Notes under the pieces: model-generated
What the model saw: only the letters and a program-made list of their open reading frames with translations
Told to the model about the DNA's origin: nothing
The model's database searches: none
Source of the DNA: Bifidobacterium sp. ESL0690
GTDB lineage: Bacteria; Actinomycetota; Actinomycetes; Actinomycetales; Bifidobacteriaceae
DNA length: 64,000 bases
Reading direction: 5' to 3'
Assembly (NCBI RefSeq): GCF_029392315.1
Contig: NZ_CP113939.1
Coordinates: forward strand, 2,418,001 to 2,482,000
Translations under genes and position numbers: made by a program
Shown here: positions 18,896 to 28,496 of the stretch, piece after piece
Layout of the letters: each line of letters opens with the position of its first letter
Position numbering within the stretch: the stretch's first letter is position 1

Positions 18896-19537
18896 ATGCC
18901 GTCAAAGCCATCCAAACCTTCCGGACTTTCCGCGTCTTCGGTACCGCCCGTATCTTCCACGCTATCCAATCAGACCGAAGCCAGCTCCGTAATTGATTCC
19001 GCGCCAACCGGTGGTCTAGATAGCGGCCAATCCGGCAACAGCAATAATGCATCACGGTCTTCAGAGGCTCCGATTCCCGCATCCTCGCCATCCGCAACTT
19101 CCTCGTTCACGCTGCCCTCGTCTTCCTACCAGTCCGCGCCCGCATCCGCACCAACTTCATACGAATCTTCACCCTCGTCCTCATCGGCCGACCACATCGT
19201 CGAAACTCTCCATCGCGTCGACCAGAAAGTAGAAACCATGCGTCAACATCGCTTGCAAGACCCGGACACTCTGGGCGACAAAATCTTCAAAATCGTGCTG
19301 CCAACCGTTCTGGGAGCGTTGGCCGGCAAGGTATTCAAAACCGTTTGGGATAGCCAAGTCACCAACAGGCACGCTTCGGCCGGGAATGGGGCCGAAGAAG
19401 CCCAACAGCAAGGTTTCATCGCCAGCGTCATCTTCGCAGCGGCCTCGGCAGCGTTCGGCTCCATCATCTCCACGCTCGGTACGCGCGGTTCGAACGCGCT
19501 GGTCACCCGCCGGCAGAACCGACGCAGCAGGAAATAG
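18896..19537 (+). CDS. DUF4235-domain membrane protein with Ser/Pro-rich N-terminus
   Basis: About 213 residues. The first ~105 are Ser/Pro/Ala-rich and probably disordered. The rest matches DUF4235: GDKIFKIVLPTVLGALAGKVFKTVWD and a second hydrophobic helix FIASVIFAAASAAFGSIIS before a basic tail RRQNRRSRK. Function unknown; the helices suggest membrane association. The start is uncertain: an in-frame ATG at 18809 would add 29 residues, but GGGAT just ahead of 18896 favours the shorter form. Confidence 0.75.
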   Translation: MPSKPSKPSGLSASSVPPVSSTLSNQTEASSVIDSAPTGGLDSGQSGNSNNASRSSEAPIPASSPSATSSFTLPSSSYQSAPASAPTSYESSPSSSSADHIVETLHRVDQKVETMRQHRLQDPDTLGDKIFKIVLPTVLGALAGKVFKTVWDSQVTNRHASAGNGAEEAQQQGFIASVIFAAASAAFGSIISTLGTRGSNALVTRRQNRRSRK

Positions 19538-19616
19538 ATATCAATCTCACATTCGTCTCGTTACCCAGAGCGGAAAATCGTTGGCTTGTTTCGTGCCTAT
19601 CTGAAAGAATGGCGCT

Positions 19617-20408
19617 ATGACTGAATCTCAAAATAATCTTCGCACCAACGAAACCATCGAAACGCTGCTGAACCGCCGTTCGATCCGCAAATTCAAGCCT
19701 GACACCATCGACGAACAGACCGTCGCCACGCTGGAAACCGTGGCCCAGCACGCCGCCTCAAGCCAGTATTTGCAGGACTGGTCGGCCGTGCGCGTGGAAG
19801 ACCAAAGTCTCAAGGACGCCATCGCCGAAATCTGCAACCAGACCTACGTGGCTGAAGCGCCGCTGCTATACCTCTTCGTCGCCGACGAGCATCGCAACGC
19901 CGCCATCGCCAAGCGCAAGGGCGTCAACGTGCACTCCGACGAATTTACCTTGAACTCCAGCTACCGCTTCACCCAGGCGCAGAACGACGCCGTTCTCGCG
20001 CTGCATGCCATGGAAACGGCCGCGTATTCGCTGGACCTTGGCTGCGTGATCCTCGGTTCCGTTTTGAACAACCCGCGCAAGCTCATCGAACTGCTGCACC
20101 TGCCCGAATTTACCTACCCCGTGCTCGGCCTCGCCATCGGCAAACCCGACCAGTCGCCGGCGCTGAAGCCGCGCATGGAGCGCGACGACCAGTTCTTCGC
20201 CGACCGCTACCCTGCCGACGATGCTGAGCTGCTCCACGGACTCAAAGCTTTCGACGATACGGTCCACAAGTATTACGATCTGCGCAACACCTCGCGCCCG
20301 GTCGACGCTTTCAGTGACCAAATCGCCAACAATGCCGTCGACACCGGCGTCTTCAGCCGCTCCATCAAGCCGGTCGCCGAAGACCAAGGCTTCCGTTTCG
20401 ACCGCTGA
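19617..20408 (+). CDS. Nitroreductase-family NAD(P)H:FMN oxidoreductase
   Basis: A 263-residue flavoprotein with the FMN-phosphate motif LLNRRSIRKF near residue 20, AAQHAASSQYLQDW, and the segment DLGCVILGSVLNNPRK...VLGLAIGKPDQSP typical of NfsA/FRP-type enzymes. Such proteins reduce nitroaromatics, quinones or flavins with NAD(P)H. The physiological substrate is unknown. A dyad array begins 25 bases after its stop codon. Confidence 0.88.
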   Translation: MTESQNNLRTNETIETLLNRRSIRKFKPDTIDEQTVATLETVAQHAASSQYLQDWSAVRVEDQSLKDAIAEICNQTYVAEAPLLYLFVADEHRNAAIAKRKGVNVHSDEFTLNSSYRFTQAQNDAVLALHAMETAAYSLDLGCVILGSVLNNPRKLIELLHLPEFTYPVLGLAIGKPDQSPALKPRMERDDQFFADRYPADDAELLHGLKAFDDTVHKYYDLRNTSRPVDAFSDQIANNAVDTGVFSRSIKPVAEDQGFRFDR

Positions 20409-20432
20409 ACCTGCTGATTAAGTTACGCAGGG

Positions 20433-20724
20433 TGCACTTTCCTCACGCTAGCGTGTAAAAAGTGCACTTTGCGCAGCTTTACATGCACGTTTTACACGCT
20501 AACGTTTCAAACATGCACTTTGCTTCAGTCAACTCGCACTTTTGCCACGTCACCGTCAAGAAAGTGCACTTTGCCAAACCTGATCTGCATCTTTTTGACG
20601 CCACCGTATAAAACATGCACTTTGAGCAAGCCAACTTGCACGTTTCCCATGCCACCGTCAAAAACCTGCACTTTACACACCTTGAGTGCACTTTTCTCAC
20701 GCTGGCGTCAAAAAAGTGCACTTT
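20433..20724. repeat. Palindromic array, TGCACTTT family, 6 units at about 51-bp period
   Basis: Six tandem units. In each, a TGCACTTT-like box is followed exactly 30 bases later by a second box preceded by AAAG, and the interior carries a second dyad of the CACGC/GCGTG type, giving a ~36-bp palindrome. First boxes start at 20433, 20484, 20535, 20586, 20637 and 20687; second boxes at 20463, 20514, 20565, 20616, 20667 and 20717. Units are separated by about 15 variable bases. It fills the convergent gap between the nitroreductase gene and the 20757 gene. Confidence 0.92.
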
Positions 20725-20756
20725 GCTGAATCCAATTTGCTACGGATAAAGGGCGA

Positions 20757-21023
20757 TTACCTGCGACGCGGCTTGAAACCGCGCTTGCGAGAGTGAGGCC
20801 TTTTGCGTTGGGCAGCAGCCTGAGCACTCACGCCGCGCAGGAACTGTTCCTCTTTCGGATCGTGGTGGGTCAGATGCCAGCCACCGCAATATTCGCACCG
20901 ATACACCCACAACTCGGCACCGCGCTCGATGAAGGCTTGCCGGGCGGCGCGCTCGGCCTGAGCCTTGTCGTGGTAGATGATCTTGCGCGAGCTGGCGCAA
21001 CGTTTCGGGGTGAAGTAGTGCAC
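20757..21023 (-). CDS. Small putative zinc-ribbon protein
   Basis: An 88-residue basic protein with YRCEYCGGWHLTHH, a compact Cys/His group that could bind zinc, and an Arg/Lys-rich end (KRPHSRKRGFKPRRR) suited to nucleic-acid binding. The start is a GTG at 21023 with a weak GGGTAG ahead. I do not recognise a function. Its coding quality is supported by the conserved-looking metal motif and the position of dyad arrays on both sides, which avoid the frame. Confidence 0.65.
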   Translation of the reverse strand: MHYFTPKRCASSRKIIYHDKAQAERAARQAFIERGAELWVYRCEYCGGWHLTHHDPKEEQFLRGVSAQAAAQRKRPHSRKRGFKPRRR

Positions 21024-21114
21024 GCCACTACCCTAGCAACGCGGGATTACAGCGGGCTGAACAACGACGAAATTGCAATTACCAAGCAAGCAGACGCACA
21101 CGTTCACACTTTGC

Positions 21115-21386
21115 TGCTGGGAAACTGCATATAACCAACAACCAGATGCCGTTTACCAGCAGCAAAATGCAAAGCCTACGCATTAGTGCTGGAAAACCGC
21201 ACGTACACAGCAACCAGAGTCCGTTTACCAGCAGCACCACGACGAAATCGTTAATAGCACACAGTGGTGCGGGTAAACCTCATCCAACAACGAACCAACA
21301 TCCGTTTACCAGCACTAGCAGCGCGTATACATGCAAAAATGCGGGTAAACGGCACCTGAGTTGAAACCAGATGCCGTTTACCCGCA
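21115..21386. repeat. Dyad array, TGCTGGTAAAC family, 4 units
   Basis: Four units with box starts 21115/21151, 21187/21223, 21268/21304 and 21340/21376: the internal offset is 36 in every case, and unit spacings are 72, 81 and 72. The array ends 20 bases beyond the stop of the minus-strand aldo-keto reductase gene, so it would be in that transcript's 3' region. Confidence 0.9.
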
Positions 21387-21406
21387 TGAATAATCGATCG
21401 GCGATT

Positions 21407-22345
21407 TTACGGCAGATCGTTGCCGGCGGCGACGTAGAGGTCGTACCACTCCTGAGCGGTGATTTCGACATCCGCGCCAGCCATCATCTCCTTGAGACGG
21501 CTGGGGGTCATCGAACCCAACAGCACCTGCATCTTGGCTGGGTGCCGCAGAATCCAGGCCACGGCGATCGCGTTCTTAGCGACGCCATGAGCATCAGCAA
21601 CGCGCTGCAGCACCTCATTGAGCTCGGGGAACTTTGGGTTGTCGATAAAGACGCCCTCGAAGAAGCCAAACTGGAACGGGCTCCACGCCTGAATGGTCAT
21701 CTTCTTCAAGCGCGAGTAGCTGATCAGCCCGCCATCATGGTCGACGCTCGGCGCGTCCTGCATGTTGACGTGAATTTCCTGCTGCACCATGCCGGTGTGT
21801 CCAAGACCGAATTGCAGCTGGTTGACCTCGAGTTTCTGGTCGAGCGCACTCTGCAGCATCTCGACCTGCATTGGGTTAACGTTGCTCACGCCGAAATGAC
21901 GGACTTTGCCACTCGATTGCAGCTCGTTGAACGCTTCAGCCAGCCCATCGAGCTCGACGAGCGTATCGGGGCGATGCAGAAGCACGAAATCGACGTAATC
22001 GGTCTGCAGGTTCTCCAGTTCGCTGTCAAGCGCAGCAATGAGATGATCCTTGGAAAAATCGTAACGTGTGATTTCATCGTTCGCCGGATCGCGATAAATG
22101 CCAAACTTCGTCTGCACATAAATCTTGCTGCGGTCCACGCCGACGTCCTTGAGCGCCTGTCCGAGCCGCCTGCTGCTTTCGCCGGCCGTATAGCAGTCCG
22201 CGGTATCGAAGAAATTCACGCCGCCGTCCAGCACCGTGCTCACGATCTTGCGCGCTTCGTCGGCACTCTTGGCATTCATTCGCATTGCTCCGAGGGCCAC
22301 GCGCGAGGCTTTCACGCCGGACGTTCCGATTTCGCTGTATTTCAT
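21407..22345 (-). CDS. Aldo/keto reductase
   Basis: A 312-residue NAD(P)H-dependent oxidoreductase with the TIM-barrel catalytic set: Asp and Tyr in NFFDTADCYTAG, Lys in VQTKFGI, His in LLHRPDT, and a cofactor-binding end with VAWILRHPAKMQVLLGSMTPSRLKE. It resembles the YdhF/Tas-like group acting on small aldehydes or ketones. GGAAGG precedes the ATG. It stands alone between two intergenic stretches. Confidence 0.92.
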   Translation of the reverse strand: MKYSEIGTSGVKASRVALGAMRMNAKSADEARKIVSTVLDGGVNFFDTADCYTAGESSRRLGQALKDVGVDRSKIYVQTKFGIYRDPANDEITRYDFSKDHLIAALDSELENLQTDYVDFVLLHRPDTLVELDGLAEAFNELQSSGKVRHFGVSNVNPMQVEMLQSALDQKLEVNQLQFGLGHTGMVQQEIHVNMQDAPSVDHDGGLISYSRLKKMTIQAWSPFQFGFFEGVFIDNPKFPELNEVLQRVADAHGVAKNAIAVAWILRHPAKMQVLLGSMTPSRLKEMMAGADVEITAQEWYDLYVAAGNDLP

Positions 22346-23015
22346 TATTCACACCTTCCTTGGCAATGAGCCGATAATCCCAGTCTAGAGCGTGACGGCG
22401 AAATGCCGTGGCTTGATAGATACTCGTTCATTGCTGCAACTTGGAGTACTCCCCGACCGTTACGGCGGAATATTGGCGAGCAGTGAGCCAGACTTAGAAA
22501 AAGAGATGCCCGGCGGAGAGAAAGCCGCCGGGCGAGAGAAGAGAGAAGAAGGTTCAATTATGGGATTCAAAGAAGAATCTCGCCAGCGGTTTAACTGCTG
22601 ACATCTTTAATATAACAGCATCTTCCTTGGAGAAACGATATGTGATACTCAAAGAAGTCTGTGAAAATTGTAATTATCTTGTAAAGATAGGGCAAAATGT
22701 GTGACGGCAAACACATTTTCATGTCTAACGGTAAACAAATCAACCGTAAATAAACAACAAACAGGTCACAACTCCCCGTTTTCAGCGAAAACTTGTCCCC
22801 TTATCAAAGCTCAGCTCAAAGCACAAACTTGGCAGATACCGAGATCCATATAAGACGCCACAACTCGATGCGAAGCCACAACCAGATAAGACATCGCGAC
22901 TACTCCATACGAGAAAACACTTTGGCCCCACCGCAAAAGCTGCTGCGGCAGGGCTAAAGTACTGCAGAGATATATTCGCGATCCACTCGCCTAACTAGAC
23001 GGTATCGCTAAGATA
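22346..23015. other. 670-base intergenic stretch without a gene
   Basis: No convincing reading frame on either strand. It holds three hairpins: a 9-bp GC-rich one at 22508-22533 with a weak T-stretch on the minus strand, a 9-bp AAAATGTGT/ACACATTTT hairpin at 22694-22719, and the metG terminator at 22919-22960. The stretch between the hairpins could hold a small RNA, but nothing specific supports one. Confidence 0.4.
22919..22960 (-). terminator. Probable terminator of metG
   Basis: On the minus strand a long stem (ACTTTAGCCCTGCCGCA against TGCGGTGGGGCCAAAGT, with one mismatched pair) closes about 55 bases past the metG stop and is followed by GTTTTC. Confidence 0.7.
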
Positions 23016-24893
23016 TCACTTGCCCTTTTCTTCTTCGGCAAGCTTTTCCTTGGCCTCTTCCAGGCGCTTGGCTTCGGCCTCCTTGCGGGCCTCCAAGTCA
23101 GCCTCGAAACGAGTCAGCTCCTCGGTGATGGCCTCTTTTGGAATCTTCTGGAAGATGGGCGAAGGCTTGGGAACCGGGGTGCCGGCAATCAACGGCTCGC
23201 TCTGCCACGGGTGCACTGTGCGGCCGAGCTCGTAGTCGCCGGTGATGATCGGATACTTGAAGCCGGGCTTGTCAAGATCCTCGACCTCTTCGATATGCGG
23301 CAGCGGTGAGAACGTGCCGACGCCACCAAGCGCCTCCCAGACTTTCTGCGCGGACTGCGGCAGGAACGGGGCGAGCAGATGGTTCGCGTCAGAAACGGCC
23401 TGGGCACAGATATGCAGCACGGTGCCGAGACGCTTCGGGTCGTCCTTAATCTTCCACGGCTCGACCGCGGAGATGTACTTGTTGATGTCGCCGACGACCT
23501 TCATGGCATCGTTTAAGGCGTTCTTCTGATGATGGTGCTCGATGAGCCCGCCGACCGTGTCGAACGCTGTGGCCGTTTCTTCCAGAAGCGCACGGTCCTC
23601 TGCTGTCATGGAATCCTCGTCAAGCTCCGGAATCTCGCCGAAGTTCTTGTACATGAGGTTGGCAACGCGGTTGACGAGGTTGCCCCAGCTTGCAGCGAGT
23701 TCCTCGTTGTTGTGGCGCACGAACTCGGACCAAGTGAAGTCGGCATCGGAGGTCTCCGGGCCGGCCACGGAAATGTAGTACCGAACGGCGTCAACGGGAT
23801 AACGCGCCAGAATGTCCTTGACATAGATGACGATGCCACGCGAGGAGCTGAACTTCTTGCCTTCCATCGTCATGAACTCGCTGGCAACGACCTGCTCAGG
23901 CATGTTGAGCTTGCCGTAGTCTCCCGGCTCGCCACCCTTGGAACCCTCGCCGTTATAAGCGAGCATCTCAGAAGGCCAAATCTGGGAGTGGAAAGTGATG
24001 TTGTCTTTACCCATGAAGTAATAGGCCGGAGACTTCGGATCGTTCCACCAAGCGCGCCACGCATCCGGGTCACCCTTGCGGCGTGCCCACTCGATGGAGG
24101 CGGACAAATACCCGATCACCGCGTCGAACCAGACGTAAAGTTTCTTGTTGGGGTTGTCGATCCAGCCGTCAACCGGCACGGGGATGCCCCAGTCGATGTC
24201 GCGGGTGATGGCACGGGGCTTGACCTCTTTGAACAGTCCCAGCGAGAAGTTGATGACGTTGGTACGCCAGCCCTTGCGAGTCTTGAGCCACGCGAGGTTG
24301 GCCTCCGCGAGCGCCGGCAGGTCAAGGAAGAAGTGCTCGGTTTCCTTGAAGTCCGGGGTTTCGCCGTTGATCTTGGAGACGGGGTTGATCAGCTCGTCCG
24401 GGTCAAGCTCGTTGCCGCAGTTGTCGCACTGGTCACCGCGAGCGCCGTCCGCGCCGCAGATCGGGCAGGTGCCCTCGATATAGCGGTCGGGCAGGGTACG
24501 GCCGGTGGAAGGCGAAATCGCAACCTTCTGCGTACCTTTATATATATACCCGTTCTTCAGGCACTGCTTGAACATTTCCTGGACGACATGCTCGTGGTTG
24601 CCCGTCGTGGTACGGGTGAAAAGGTCGTAACTCAAGCCGAGGTCGCAGAGATCCTTGGCAATCACACGGTTATAGCGGTTGGCGAGCTCCTGCGGGCTCA
24701 CGCCTTCCTTGTCCGCCTCGACCAGAATCGGGGTGCCATGTTCGTCGGTGCCCGAAACCATCAGGACATCGTTGCCCTTCATACGTTCGTAGCGCGCGTA
24801 CACGTCGGACGGCACGCCGAAACCAGCCACGTGGCCGATATGGCGTGGGCCGTTCGCGTACGGCCATGCAACGTTCACCAAAATATGAGTCAT
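23016..24893 (-). CDS. metG: Methionyl-tRNA synthetase
   Basis: Charges tRNA-Met. The 625-residue protein has the class I HIGH variant [12 protein letters not shown] at the N-terminus, a zinc knuckle [18 protein letters not shown] and the KMSKS variant KKFSSSRG, plus an anticodon-binding helical domain. The end ([23 protein letters not shown]) is a charged coiled coil and there is no EMAP-type tRNA-binding domain. The start at 24893 encodes [15 protein letters not shown]; only a weak GGTAG precedes it. Monocistronic. Confidence 0.96.
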   Translation of the reverse strand: MTHILVNVAWPYANGPRHIGHVAGFGVPSDVYARYERMKGNDVLMVSGTDEHGTPILVEADKEGVSPQELANRYNRVIAKDLCDLGLSYDLFTRTTTGNHEHVVQEMFKQCLKNGYIYKGTQKVAISPSTGRTLPDRYIEGTCPICGADGARGDQCDNCGNELDPDELINPVSKINGETPDFKETEHFFLDLPALAEANLAWLKTRKGWRTNVINFSLGLFKEVKPRAITRDIDWGIPVPVDGWIDNPNKKLYVWFDAVIGYLSASIEWARRKGDPDAWRAWWNDPKSPAYYFMGKDNITFHSQIWPSEMLAYNGEGSKGGEPGDYGKLNMPEQVVASEFMTMEGKKFSSSRGIVIYVKDILARYPVDAVRYYISVAGPETSDADFTWSEFVRHNNEELAASWGNLVNRVANLMYKNFGEIPELDEDSMTAEDRALLEETATAFDTVGGLIEHHHQKNALNDAMKVVGDINKYISAVEPWKIKDDPKRLGTVLHICAQAVSDANHLLAPFLPQSAQKVWEALGGVGTFSPLPHIEEVEDLDKPGFKYPIITGDYELGRTVHPWQSEPLIAGTPVPKPSPIFQKIPKEAITEELTRFEADLEARKEAEAKRLEEAKEKLAEEEKGK

Positions 24894-25096
24894 AACTACC
24901 GATTATTGGGCGCAGCGGGGACAGCACCGAACTTTGGAGGAAAGAGCACCGATGGAATTGAGACAATGAGCGGAACGAGGCCACTTGTTGACTGTGTCGT
25001 CCACATTTTTTGAAGCCAGGTCGCCAGTTATGCACATATCCACTTTTTGCAATTTTCGATTTGCAATACCTTGGTGACCTATCTATATTGCTGACC

Positions 25097-25990
25097 ATGA
25101 ACACTACAACCATCAATACAAAGCACATCAATCACTCCACTGCCAGCGAGACTGCAAGCCGAAGCGAGTACCCCGGCACCGGCCGACCTCCGCCACCAAA
25201 CGAGGCAAAACCAGCCACGCGCTCTGGCAACAGCAGCGGGCGCCCCGGCGTTCTGGGACGCAAACAACGCAATCGCAAACCGAAAGCCCTCAAAGACGAG
25301 GGCGGAGAAGGCATCCGCCGCGAAGAAGAACGTTTCGAAGAGAATGTCCCTGACCTCGCCGAACGCGGCATTTCGACAAATACCAGTACGGACTTTGGCA
25401 ACGTCAGCACAACCGTGATGCCAGCACCCGTAAACCGCACCATGCCGATGCTGATGAGCAACCGCGACCTGCCCGGACCGTTGAGCATGAACCGGCTCGA
25501 TGATTTCGGCGCGGTGCATCGTTTGGACGATATCAACGCCTATCTCGCCGAATACTCCGACACGCTTTTCGGCCGAGGCATCATCATGACCAAAGTCGTG
25601 CCAAGGCCTTCGATCGCCTGCGGACGCAGCGCACTATGGATATGGATGGGCGGCACCTTCCCCGATGCCATCGACATCATTTCGGCCTCGCACTTCCGCT
25701 CGATGACCTACGGGCGGCCGATCAAAACCTACGACCGCATCGTCCCTGAAGGGCAAATGAGCTCCATCGCCGGGCTAAAAGTGACCTCTCCGACCAGGAC
25801 AGCCTGCGACATCGCGCTGATGAGCTCCGCCATCATACCCGACAAACGACGTGCTGAATTGACCTGCGCAATCGTACAGGAATACCATATCGATCCAGCC
25901 GAATGCCTGGAGATACTCGAAAAGAACCATTTCTGGCCGAATGTGCCACAGGCTCGCCAGTTCTTCAAAGCCGTTCAGTATTGCTTCTAG
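25097..25990 (+). CDS. AbiEi-like C-terminal domain protein of unknown role
   Basis: A 297-residue protein. Residues 1-110 are disordered and basic (RKQRNRKPKALKDEGG). The rest resembles the C-terminal half of AbiEi-type or DUF559-linked proteins of actinobacteria: RSALWIWMGGTFPDAIDII, then GLKVTSPTRTACDIALM. In that family this part precedes a nuclease or nucleotidyl-transferase domain, which is absent here. It may therefore be an orphan domain or remnant. Start chosen at the ATG 25097; no clear ribosome site. Followed by a 61-bp-period dyad array. Confidence 0.6.
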   Translation: MNTTTINTKHINHSTASETASRSEYPGTGRPPPPNEAKPATRSGNSSGRPGVLGRKQRNRKPKALKDEGGEGIRREEERFEENVPDLAERGISTNTSTDFGNVSTTVMPAPVNRTMPMLMSNRDLPGPLSMNRLDDFGAVHRLDDINAYLAEYSDTLFGRGIIMTKVVPRPSIACGRSALWIWMGGTFPDAIDIISASHFRSMTYGRPIKTYDRIVPEGQMSSIAGLKVTSPTRTACDIALMSSAIIPDKRRAELTCAIVQEYHIDPAECLEILEKNHFWPNVPQARQFFKAVQYCF

Positions 25991-26029
25991 AACGTTAGGC
26001 AGACGGTACCACGAGGATATATATAACGG

Positions 26030-26257
26030 CCGGTTTCTTGCGTCCGGTTTGCGTTGTGCCAGAAACTGGCCACTGACAAGTCCTCAATGACCGGTTTCTA
26101 GCTTCCGCGTCGGCTTACGTAAGAAACTGGCCACTGGCGATCTCTAAAAGTCCGACCTCTAGCATCGTCTCGCGGATTTGCAAGAAAACAGTTACTGGTA
26201 AGCCCAAAATGGCCTGCTTCTGGCATGGGTTGATCAGGATTTCGAAAACCAGTCGCC
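26030..26257. repeat. Dyad array, CCGGTTTCT/AGAAACTGGCC family, 4 units at exact 61-bp period
   Basis: CCGGTTTCT-like boxes begin at 26030, 26091, 26152 and 26213; inverted AGAAACTGGCCAC-like boxes begin at 26061, 26122, 26183 and 26244. The offset is 31 in each unit and the period 61 throughout, while the boxes decay in units 3 and 4. It starts 40 bases after the stop at 25990. Sequence is unrelated to the other two dyad families. Confidence 0.9.
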
Positions 26258-26404
26258 AGACAATTTTTAATAAACGAAAATCGATAACGCAAAATTCGAC
26301 AATTAAGCCCACCAATAAAATTAAAACGGTAAGGGGTTATTATGGTGTAATTGCGCTAAGCCCATAAGACGAGCCATATTGCGCGTTGAAAGGACAAATT
26401 CGTC

Positions 26405-28225
26405 ATGTCATCACCAGCCAATCAGGGGCAGAACCGCGATTCTGAAGGCTCAGGACAAAACCAGCACGGCGTGCATCCGATTCAAACCGTCAAAAACGTA
26501 ATACATATCGGAGTGAGTTCGACACAAGCCGGTTCCGAGAAGGCCGGTTCGTCAACTGCGACCGAATCCGACGAACCGAAAATGCAGAAAATCCACGTCC
26601 GCCGCCAGTTCCTACGCACCAAAGACGTCACCGTCGTCGAGGAAAAGACGCTGAAGCAGGCCATCGCGGGCACCGTGGTTGGCAACTTCATGGAATGGTA
26701 CGATTTCGGCATTTACGGCTATCTCGCGGTGACGATGGCGAGCGTCTTCACCAGCGGACTGCCGAAAAGTATGAGCCTGATCGTGATGCTGCTCGGCTTT
26801 GCCGTGAGCTTCTTGGTCCGACCTTTAGGCGGCATCGTTCTGGGCCCGCTCGGAGACCGCGTCGGCCGGCAGAAGGTGCTGTTCCTGACGATGGGCATGA
26901 TGGTGGTCTCCACCGCGCTTATCGGCATTCTGCCCACCAGCAAGCAAATCGGCGTATGGGCCATCGTCCCGCTTTACGCACTGCAGATGGTGCAGGGCTT
27001 CTCGACCGGCGGCGAATACTCCGGCGCGACCACCTACATTTCCGAGTTCTCGCCAGACCGCAAGCGCGGTTTCTACAGCGCCTGGCTTGACATGGGCTCT
27101 TACATCGGCTCGGCGTTCGGCGCCGCGATGGTAGCTGCCACAACGCTTATCGCCGAACACGGCTGGGGCGCGAACGCGATGGTCAACGGCGGCTGGCGCA
27201 TTCCCTACTTGCTGACCATTCCGCTGGGCATCCTCGCGATGGCGCTGCGTACGCATATTCCCGAAACTCCGCAGTTCGCCGCACACCAGCAACGTCAAGA
27301 GGAAGAGCAGGAGCATTGGTCGCACGAGGCGCGCGAAGCCGCATGGCGTCAGGAATCGCCTTGGGACCGCCCCGGTACGATGCTCTACGTCATCAAGCGC
27401 CACTGGCGCCGCCTGCTGATCGCCGTAGCCATCGTCGCAGCCACCAACACCGCCGGCTACGTGCTCACCAGCTACATGCCGACCTATCTGCGTGAGGAAG
27501 TCGGCACCACCCCGACGATGGCCGCCGCCGCAACGGTGCCGGTGCTCATCATCATGGCACTGTGCCTGCCGCTCATCGGCCATCTTTCCGACATCATCGG
27601 ACGCAAGCCGATCTACGGAATCGCAGTGGTTTCGACGTTCGTGTTGGTCTATCCTGCTTTCCAGCTGCTGCACCACGGCACGTTCTGGTCGATCCAGGGC
27701 GCGCTGGCCATGCTCGCAGTGCCTGTAGCTTTCTATGCCGGTGTTTCGGCGAGTACGCTGCCAGCCCTCTTCCCCACCGAGTCGCGCTTCTCCGGCATGG
27801 GACTTTCCTATAACTTCGCGGTCTCCCTGTTCGGTGGCACCACGCCGCTGGTCTCGCAGGCACTGATCACCTTCACCGGCAACCACGACGCCCCCGGCTT
27901 CTATATCATGTTCTTCGCGATTTTCAGCGGCATCGCCGCCATCGTGATGCGCGAATCTTCCAAGTCGCCGCTGCCCGGCTCCATGCCGACGGTGGGCAGC
28001 GAAGAGGAAGCACGCGAACTCGTGCTGACCCAGGAGCAGAACCCGAACCTCGACACCAGCACGATGCCGATGCCGATGATCACGGTGGAAATTCCGGTGG
28101 GCCAGACGCTCCCCCAACGTCCGGAAAACATCAAGCCGGTCGTACACAAAGATCCCAAGCCGGATTCTCGGGATACCGGATCCAAGCCGAATAAACCCGA
28201 TGGCGGACAATCCAACAAGAAATGA
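26405..28225 (+). CDS. MFS transporter, metabolite:H+ symporter (MHS/ProP-like)
   Basis: A 606-residue, 12-span major-facilitator protein. Typical MHS signatures are GNFMEWYDFGIYGYLA at the first span, RPLGGIVLGPLGDRVGRQ in loop 2-3 and QGFSTGGEYSGATTYI. MHS members carry proline, betaine, citrate, ketoglutarate or shikimate with protons; the substrate here is unknown. It is longer than the usual ~450 residues because of a hydrophilic N-terminal ~85 residues and a Pro-rich C-terminal ~95 residues, both probably cytoplasmic. AAAGGA precedes the ATG, and a strong hairpin follows the stop. Confidence 0.9.
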   Translation: MSSPANQGQNRDSEGSGQNQHGVHPIQTVKNVIHIGVSSTQAGSEKAGSSTATESDEPKMQKIHVRRQFLRTKDVTVVEEKTLKQAIAGTVVGNFMEWYDFGIYGYLAVTMASVFTSGLPKSMSLIVMLLGFAVSFLVRPLGGIVLGPLGDRVGRQKVLFLTMGMMVVSTALIGILPTSKQIGVWAIVPLYALQMVQGFSTGGEYSGATTYISEFSPDRKRGFYSAWLDMGSYIGSAFGAAMVAATTLIAEHGWGANAMVNGGWRIPYLLTIPLGILAMALRTHIPETPQFAAHQQRQEEEQEHWSHEAREAAWRQESPWDRPGTMLYVIKRHWRRLLIAVAIVAATNTAGYVLTSYMPTYLREEVGTTPTMAAAATVPVLIIMALCLPLIGHLSDIIGRKPIYGIAVVSTFVLVYPAFQLLHHGTFWSIQGALAMLAVPVAFYAGVSASTLPALFPTESRFSGMGLSYNFAVSLFGGTTPLVSQALITFTGNHDAPGFYIMFFAIFSGIAAIVMRESSKSPLPGSMPTVGSEEEARELVLTQEQNPNLDTSTMPMPMITVEIPVGQTLPQRPENIKPVVHKDPKPDSRDTGSKPNKPDGGQSNKK

Positions 28226-28272
28226 AATAAGGGATTATTGCAGAGCCATTAATCCATCAATACATCGATACG

Positions 28273-28313
28273 AAAAGCCGTTCACTGCGATAAGTACGTA
28301 GTGAACGGCTTTT
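28273..28313. terminator. Rho-independent terminator after the MHS gene
   Basis: Stem AAAAGCCGTTCACT with its complement ending in GGCTTTT, symmetrical enough to act in both directions. It is nearly the same hairpin as the one at 32363-32406, on the other side of the BspA-like gene. Confidence 0.85.
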
Positions 28314-28355
28314 GACGTCCGAACCGTTCAGGCTTCAATCCCAGACCCAAACCAA

Positions 28356-28485
28356 CAACGTGGAGAACCCGGTTGTCGCAGGGTCAGCGCCGAAGCAAGC
28401 GATCCTTATTCAGCGACGCCGTCGTAGGCGCCACGCCTCGGCGATGTCGCCGTGGTTCGCGGGATTATGCCCTATCATTGCTCGG
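28356..28485 (-). pseudogene. Decayed 3' end of an ABC exporter gene
   Basis: This stretch aligns with the 3' end of the intact minus-strand ABC exporter gene at 32507: CAACGTGGAGAAC (28356 and 32516) and GATGTCGCCGTGGTTC (28443 and 32597) are identical, spaced 87 and 81 bases, with recognisable similarity between (GTGGGTGCCGCG against GTAGGCGCCACG). Frame is broken. A near-copy of the same terminator lies just beyond each. So about 200 bases flank the BspA-like gene as a degenerate direct repeat. Confidence 0.6.
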
Positions 28486-28496
28486 CATAAACCCAA

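Noticed and set aside
20433..20724. CRISPR-like array
   Set aside because: Regular palindromes with spacers, but the repeats are too diverged, the spacers only ~15 bases, and there is no cas gene.
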